Shown here: positions 9,201 to 15,200 of the stretch, in pieces
Position numbering within the stretch: the first letter of the stretch is position 1
Layout of the letters: every line of letters begins with the position of its first letter
Source of the DNA: Comamonadaceae bacterium
GTDB lineage: Bacteria; Pseudomonadota; Gammaproteobacteria; Burkholderiales; Burkholderiaceae_C
NCBI GenBank assembly: GCA_947460165.1
Contig: CANHKH010000035.1
Span: forward strand, 1 to 15,386
Direction: 5' to 3'
DNA: 15,386 bases
Notes under the pieces: model-generated
Databases searched by the model: none
Seen by the model: the letters and a program-made list of their open reading frames with translations, nothing else
Told to the model about the DNA's origin: nothing
Translations under genes and position numbers: made by a program

Positions 9201-12200
9201 TGGTGTCGCTGGTGGGAACAAAGTTGCTCAGGGTGCCACCGGTGGTGGTGACATCAGCCGCAGAAAAGCCGTAAGGCGTCTCGCTGAAGCCAAAGCTGAT
9301 GGTGGCCGTTTGACCCGCCTTGAGGGTAGCGGCGCTGCTGGTGATGGCCAAGGTCGGACCGGTGCCGATGCCGTTGTAGGCGTCCCAAATGGCCAGCAGG
9401 TCGTTGTAAGTGGGGTTGTCGGCGTTGCTGCCATTGGCTGCGGTGGCGTTGCCCACGGCGGTACCTGCTTTGGTGACCGACGAAAAGCCATCGCCCAGCG
9501 TGGGCAGGGCCAGTCGCACGCCGTTGACGGTGGCAAAGCGGTAAGTGTCCGAGGTGTCATTGCCTGGGCGCACCACACCGCTGGCACTTTGGGTGAACAA
9601 AAGGTCCAGTTGGTCGTGCGTGGCCGTGTCCAAGCCGCTGTTGAAGCTGCCCGTGTTGGCGTTGCTGCCATTGCCGCTGCGGTCCCAGTAGTAAAACCAA
9701 CTGCCGTTGTCGACCTGCACCGGGTTGATCAACAGGCCATAGCTGCCCAGGTTGATCTGGCTCTCACCTGCCGTGTAGTAGAACGGCGCGTCAGCCATGG
9801 CGTCGGTGGTGGAGGCGTTGCCGGCCAGGTCTTTGGCAAAGCCGGCTGCGATGTCCACAGAGTCCGTGCCGCCCACCCAGTTGTAGCCACTGGTGGCCTC
9901 AAGACTCGTTCCCTTGGCATCGGTCAGCACGATGCTGAGCTGGCCGCTGCTGCTCACCTTGGCCGAAGTGATGTCGCCCACCAAGAAAGTGACGTTGGCA
10001 GTGCTTGCGTTGTCGGTGTTGATGTCCCACACCAATTTGGACCAGTCCAGACGGCCTTTGATGTCGGTGGCGGCGGTTTCCAGGTCGGACAGCAGGCTGT
10101 CAAAGTTGGCGCCGTTGATGACCAGGGTGTTGGTCAGCGGGTTGTAGCCCACGCTGGTGCTGGTGACTGTGGGCCCCGTGGTGTCGACCACCAGCGTGCT
10201 GTTGTCGGTGACCGCGCTGTGGGTCAGGGTAACGCCGCCGCTGGAGGTTTCGGCAAGGGTGCCTCCGTTGAGTCGCAAGCTGTCTGCGTCCACGCTGATG
10301 CCGTTGGCGTCGGTTTGGCCCGATTGAACGGTGTAGGTGAACACCAAGCTGGTGCTGGTGCTGCCCGACAGGTAATTGGCAAATACGGTGGTGCCGCCCA
10401 GATTCAGTGCCAACTGAGGTGTGCCGGTCACGGTCACGGCCTCTGTCATCGTGACCGTGGCGGTCACCACGTCGCCTGTATTGAGGTAGCCGTTTTGCGC
10501 GCCGGTGGCGGTCAAAGCAATGCTGCTGACGATGGGGTCTACGTCGGTGACGGTGATGGCCAGCGCCTGCGTGCTGGACTTCAGGCCGTCAGAGGCGGTG
10601 ATGCTGAGGTTGTAGACGTTGTCGCTCGCGGTGGAACCTCCTCCACTGCTGTCTGTGGGGCTCTCGAAATTTGGAACCGTCTTGAAGGTGAGTACACCGG
10701 TGTTGGCATCCAAGTTGAACTTGGACGAATCAGTGCCACCGAGTGTGTAAGTCAGGTAGGTGATGGGGTCTTCATCGCTGGCTGTGGCGGTGTAGACCGT
10801 GCCCGAGCTGTTTTCTGCAAAACTTGCAGATGCGGCGCTGGTGACGACGGGTGCGTAGTCGTTGGTGGAAAAAACTTGCAGGGCCACCCACCAGGAGTTT
10901 GAGTCGGAGACTGCCGCTACTGCTCCTGAAGCTAAATTGACAGCAAGGTGCTGACCCGCACCCGATGGGGTGGACGTCAGATAGTAATTGCCATTGATGC
11001 TCCAGCCCGCCGGTAAACCAGAGCCTCCCTGCGTGGTGTTGGTGCCGTTGTACGCGTCCCACACCGCCAGCAAGCCGTCGTAGGTGGTGTTTGCCGCATT
11101 GCTGCCTGCTGAAATGGGGGATGCGGTGCCCACCGTGGTGCCGCTTGCTGTGCCGGCCGACGCAAGCCCAGCCACCGGGAGTGCCATCTTGATGCCATTG
11201 ATCGTGGCAAACCGATAGGTATCGTTGATGCTGCTACCTGGGTTGACGGTGGTGAAGTCGCTCGCATACTTGAAAATCGTGTCCAACTTGGGCATGCCGG
11301 CGACCACGTTGTTGTGCACGGCCCTGTCGCTGACATCACCATTGCCTGAAGAGCCATTGCCACCCACGTCCCAGTAATAGAACCACTGCCCACGGTCGAC
11401 TTGCACCGGGTTGATCAAGTTTCCGTAGTTGAAGGTGGTCGCGCCCACGGTGTAAGTCATATTGATGGCTGAGTCACCCGCTTCAGCCTTGAATCTCGCG
11501 TTGGCCACTGCATCGGTGGTCGCTGCATTGCCTGCTGCGTCTTTGGCAAAGCCTGCGCTGATGTCTATGGTGTCCGCCAAACTGCCGCTGTTTCCACCAA
11601 AATTGGCGGTCGCTTCCAAAGAAGCTATTTTTCCGGGGGCCAGCACAACCGTCAGGCGCGTGCTGTCTATGACTTTGGCCGAAGCAATGTCGCTGAGCAA
11701 AAATCCAACGTCGGCTGCACTGCTGTTGCCGTCTATGTCCCAGGACAGCTTGCTCCAATCGAGGCGGTCTTTGATGTCGGTGCTGGACGTCTCGCCACTG
11801 GACAGCAGGGTGTCGAAATTGGTACCCACAATTTGCAAGATGCCGCTGCCCACGCCATAACTGAGGCTGGCCGAGCCTCCAAGGGCTGGGGCAGTGGTGA
11901 CGGTGGGCGCCACATAGTCCACGAGCAAACTGGGGTTGTTGAGCCCACTGATGCCCAAGACGTTGCCCAAAGCATCTTTCAGTTCCACCGTGACGGTGCC
12001 ACCTGTGGCAATTGCGGTGCGCAGTTCCGCATTGGTGGGGCTGCCGTCACTGGTGGTGAAGCTCACGCTGCTGTCGGTGCTGCTGATGCTGGTGTCAAAC
12101 AGTTTGTCAACGCCGTTGATGCGCAGAGTCGCACTGCCGCCCGTGGCAGTGCCTGCAAGCAGGCTCGCGCTTGCCGTGAGATGGGTGTTGGTGGTGTTGA

Positions 12201-15200
12201 GTGTGTTGGCAATCACCGTGCCACCCACTGGGGTCAGGGTCACGGCCTTGACGGCATAGGTGTCAAAACTGAGGGTGGGCGTGCTGCCGGCGCCTCCGGT
12301 GTTGCCCGCAGCGTCGGTGTAGGTGGCGGATGCGACGGTGATGCTGGCGTTGCCTGCACTTGATGCGTTGGGGGTGAAGGTGGCGCTGCGCGTCAGGCCG
12401 GAGCCGGTGATGGCCCCCAAGGTGCCGCCAGACACCACCACGTCGGCGCTGGTGAAGCTGGTGCCGGGGTCTTCGCTGAAGGTGAAGGTGATGGGCGCGG
12501 TTTCGCCATAAACCAGGCTGCTGGCGATGCTGGAAATAGCCAGGGTGGGCGCCACATTGTCAATGCTGACGCTGGGCGTGGTGCCCGCGCCGCCGGTGTT
12601 GCCCACAGCGTCAATGAAGCTGCCGCTGGCGACCGTGATGCTCGCACTGCCCGTGGCAGTGCCAGCCGTGGGCGTGAAGGTGGCGGTGTAGACCTTGGCA
12701 TCACTGCTGCTGACGGCAAAGTTGCTCAACAGGCCACCGGTGGTGGTGATGTCGCTGTAGGCAAAGTCACTGGGCACTTCGCTGAATGTGAAGGTGATCA
12801 CCGCGGTTTGCCCAGCTTTGAGCGCTGCGGTGCTGCTGGTGATGCTCAGCGTGGGGCCTTGGGTGTCAATGCTGATGCTGGGCCCCGTGGCCGCGCCACC
12901 GGTGTTGCCGGCGGCATCGGTGTAAGCACCACTTGCCACCGTGATGCTTGACTGGCCCGTGTAGGCGGTCGGTGTGAAGGTGGCGGTGTAAAGGCGAGCG
13001 TCGCTGCCGTCCACGGTGAGGCTGCCGATGGAGCCGCCCGTGGCGCTGATGTCTGAGGCATCAAAGCCTACAGGCGCTTCGCTGAACACAAGCGAGAGGG
13101 TGGCGGTCTCGCCGGACTTGAGCGAACTGGCGTTGCTGGTGATCACCAGGGCAGGGGCTAGCGTGTCAAACGTCAGCGTAGGCGCAGTGCCTGCGCCACC
13201 CGTGTTGCCCGCCGCATCGGCATAGGTGGCACTCGCCACCGTGATGCTGCCCGTGCCCGAGTTGGTGCCTGCTGTGGGTGTGAACGTGGCCGTGCGGGTC
13301 AGCCCGGTGCCGCTGACGGCGCCCAGGGTACCGCCCGTGGTCACGATGTCCGCATCTGCAAAGCCTGTGGGCGCTTCGCTGAAGCTAAAGGTGATGGTGG
13401 CGGTCTCGCCGACCTTGAGCGCGCTGACGTTGCTGGTAATGGCCAGGGTGGGGGCGGCCGTGTCAAACGTCAGCGTGGGCGTTGTCCCTGCGCCGCCCGT
13501 GTTGCCTGCGGCGTCGGTGTAGGCGCCACTGGCCACCGTGATGCTGGCGGTACCCGCGCTCGATGGGGTGGGCGTGAAAGTGGCCGTGCGGGTCAGCCCG
13601 GTGCCGCTGATGGCGCCCAGGGTGCCACCCGTGGTCACGATGTCCGCATCGACAAAGCCCGTGGGCGTTTCGCTGAAGGTGAAGGTGATGGTGGCGGTCT
13701 CGCCGATCTTGACCGCGCTGACGTTGCTGCTGATCGTCAGGGCAGGTGCGACCGTGTCAAACGTCAGCGTGGGCGTTGTCCCTGCGCCGCCAGTGTTGCC
13801 TGCGGCATCGGCATAGCTGCCACTGGCCACCGTGATGCTGGCGGTGCCCGAGTTGGTGCTCACTGTGGGTGTGAAAGTAGCGGTATAGACTTTTCGGTTG
13901 GAGGTGCTCAACGCAAAGCCTGACAAAGTACCCCCACTCAGGCTGATGTCCGACTCTGCAAAGCCTACGGGCACTTCAGAAAAGCTGAATGTGATGGTTG
14001 CAGTCTGTCCAACCGTCAGGCTCGAAGCGCTGCTGGTGATGGCGAGCGTGGGTGCGAGGGTGTCAATGGCGGTGGTGTCAAAGTTGATGCTTGGCGCTGC
14101 GCCCGCGCCGCCGGTGTTACCTGCGGCATCGTCATAAGCGCCGCTGGCCACCGTGATGCTGGCCGTGCCCAAACTCCCTGTGGTGGGTGTGAAGGTCGCG
14201 CCGTACACCTTGGCGTCTGTGCTGCTGACCGCCAGGCCAGAGAGCGTGCCGCCGCTGGTGATGATGTCTGTGGCATCAAAGTTTGAGGGGGCTTCACTGA
14301 ACGTGAAAGTAATGGCTGCTGTGTCGCCAGTCACCAGCGTTGTCAGGTCGCTGGTCACGGTCAGGGTGGGCGCTGCCGTGTCAAAGCTCAGCGTGGGCGT
14401 GGCACCGGCGCCGCCGGCGTTGCCGGCGGCATCGGTGTAGGCGCCGCTGGCCACCGTGATGCTGGCGGTGCCCGAATTGGTGTTCACCGTAGGGGTGAAC
14501 GTGGCCGTGCGGGTCAGCCCGGAGCCGCTGAGGGCGCCCAGGGTGCCGCCCGTGGTCACGATGTCCGCATCCACAAAGCCTGTGGGCGCTTCGCTGAAGC
14601 TAAAGGTGATGGTGGCGGTCTCGCCCGCTTTGAGCGTGCTGACGTTGCTGCCTATCGTCAGGGTGGGCACCAGCGTATCAAACGTCAAGGTGGGGGCGGT
14701 GCCCGCGCCACCCGTGTTGCCTGCAGCATCGGTGTAGGCGCCGCTGGCCACCGTGATGCTGGCAGCGCCCGAATTGGTGTTCACCGCAGGTGTGAACGTG
14801 GCCGTGCGGGTCAGCCCGGTTCCGCTGAGGGCGCCCAGGGTGCCACCCGTGGTCACGATGTCCCCATCCACAAAGCCTGTGGGCGCTTCGCTGAAGCTAA
14901 AGGTGATGGTGGCGGTCTCGCCGGCTTTGATCGTGCTGACGTTGCTGGTGATCGCCAGGGTAGGCGCTGCCGTGTCAAAGGTCAGGGTAGGCGTGGCACC
15001 CGCGCCGCCGGTGTTGCCTGCGCCATCGGTGTAGGCGCCGCTGGCCACGGTGATGCTGGCGGTTCCCGCGCTGGCTGCGGTGGGTGTGAACGTGGCCGTG
15101 CGGGTCAGGCCGGTGCCGCTGAGGGCGCCCAGGCTGCCGCCCGTGGTCACGATGTCCGCATCCACAAAGTCTGTGGGCGCTTCGCTGAAACTAAAAGTGA

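Larger units (their letters stand above)
6310..9363 (-). repeat. Composite cassette X1 (U11-U12-D2-M3-C2-S2-U13) nested between M2 and its tail T
   Basis: This 3,054-base, 1,018-codon stretch separates the head of M2 from tail T. Both of its ends are Ig units and both junctions are in frame. Its module order recurs at 1-2985 after the identically broken M5. Its first five modules (Ig, Ig, D, M subtype I, C) also match the order at the N side, where the Ig array is followed by D1-M1-C1. Whether it arrived by recombination between Ig units or grew in place cannot be told from sequence alone. Confidence 0.65.
3811..10179 (-). repeat. First copy of a ~6.37-kb tandem super-repeat (M2 to S4)
   Basis: Starting at M2 the order is M(head), U, U, D, M, C, S, U, T, C, S, M, C, S (14 elements, 2,123 codons). 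At M5 the order restarts with M(head), U, U, D, M, C, S, U and is cut by the window edge. Perfect matches of 50 bases (8421-8470 with 2052-2101) and 57 bases (6641-6697 with 284-340) fall at equivalent positions. The C1-S1 pair upstream of M2 corresponds to C4-S4 upstream of M5, so homology extends a little further to the N side. Confidence 0.72.

Noticed and set aside
9310..10902. A 530-codon plus-strand open frame
   Set aside because: It is the exact antisense of the real frame, in codon register. It stays open because the sense gene almost never uses TTA, CTA or TCA codons. Its translation has no domain logic, and homologous places in the other super-repeat copy are broken by stops.
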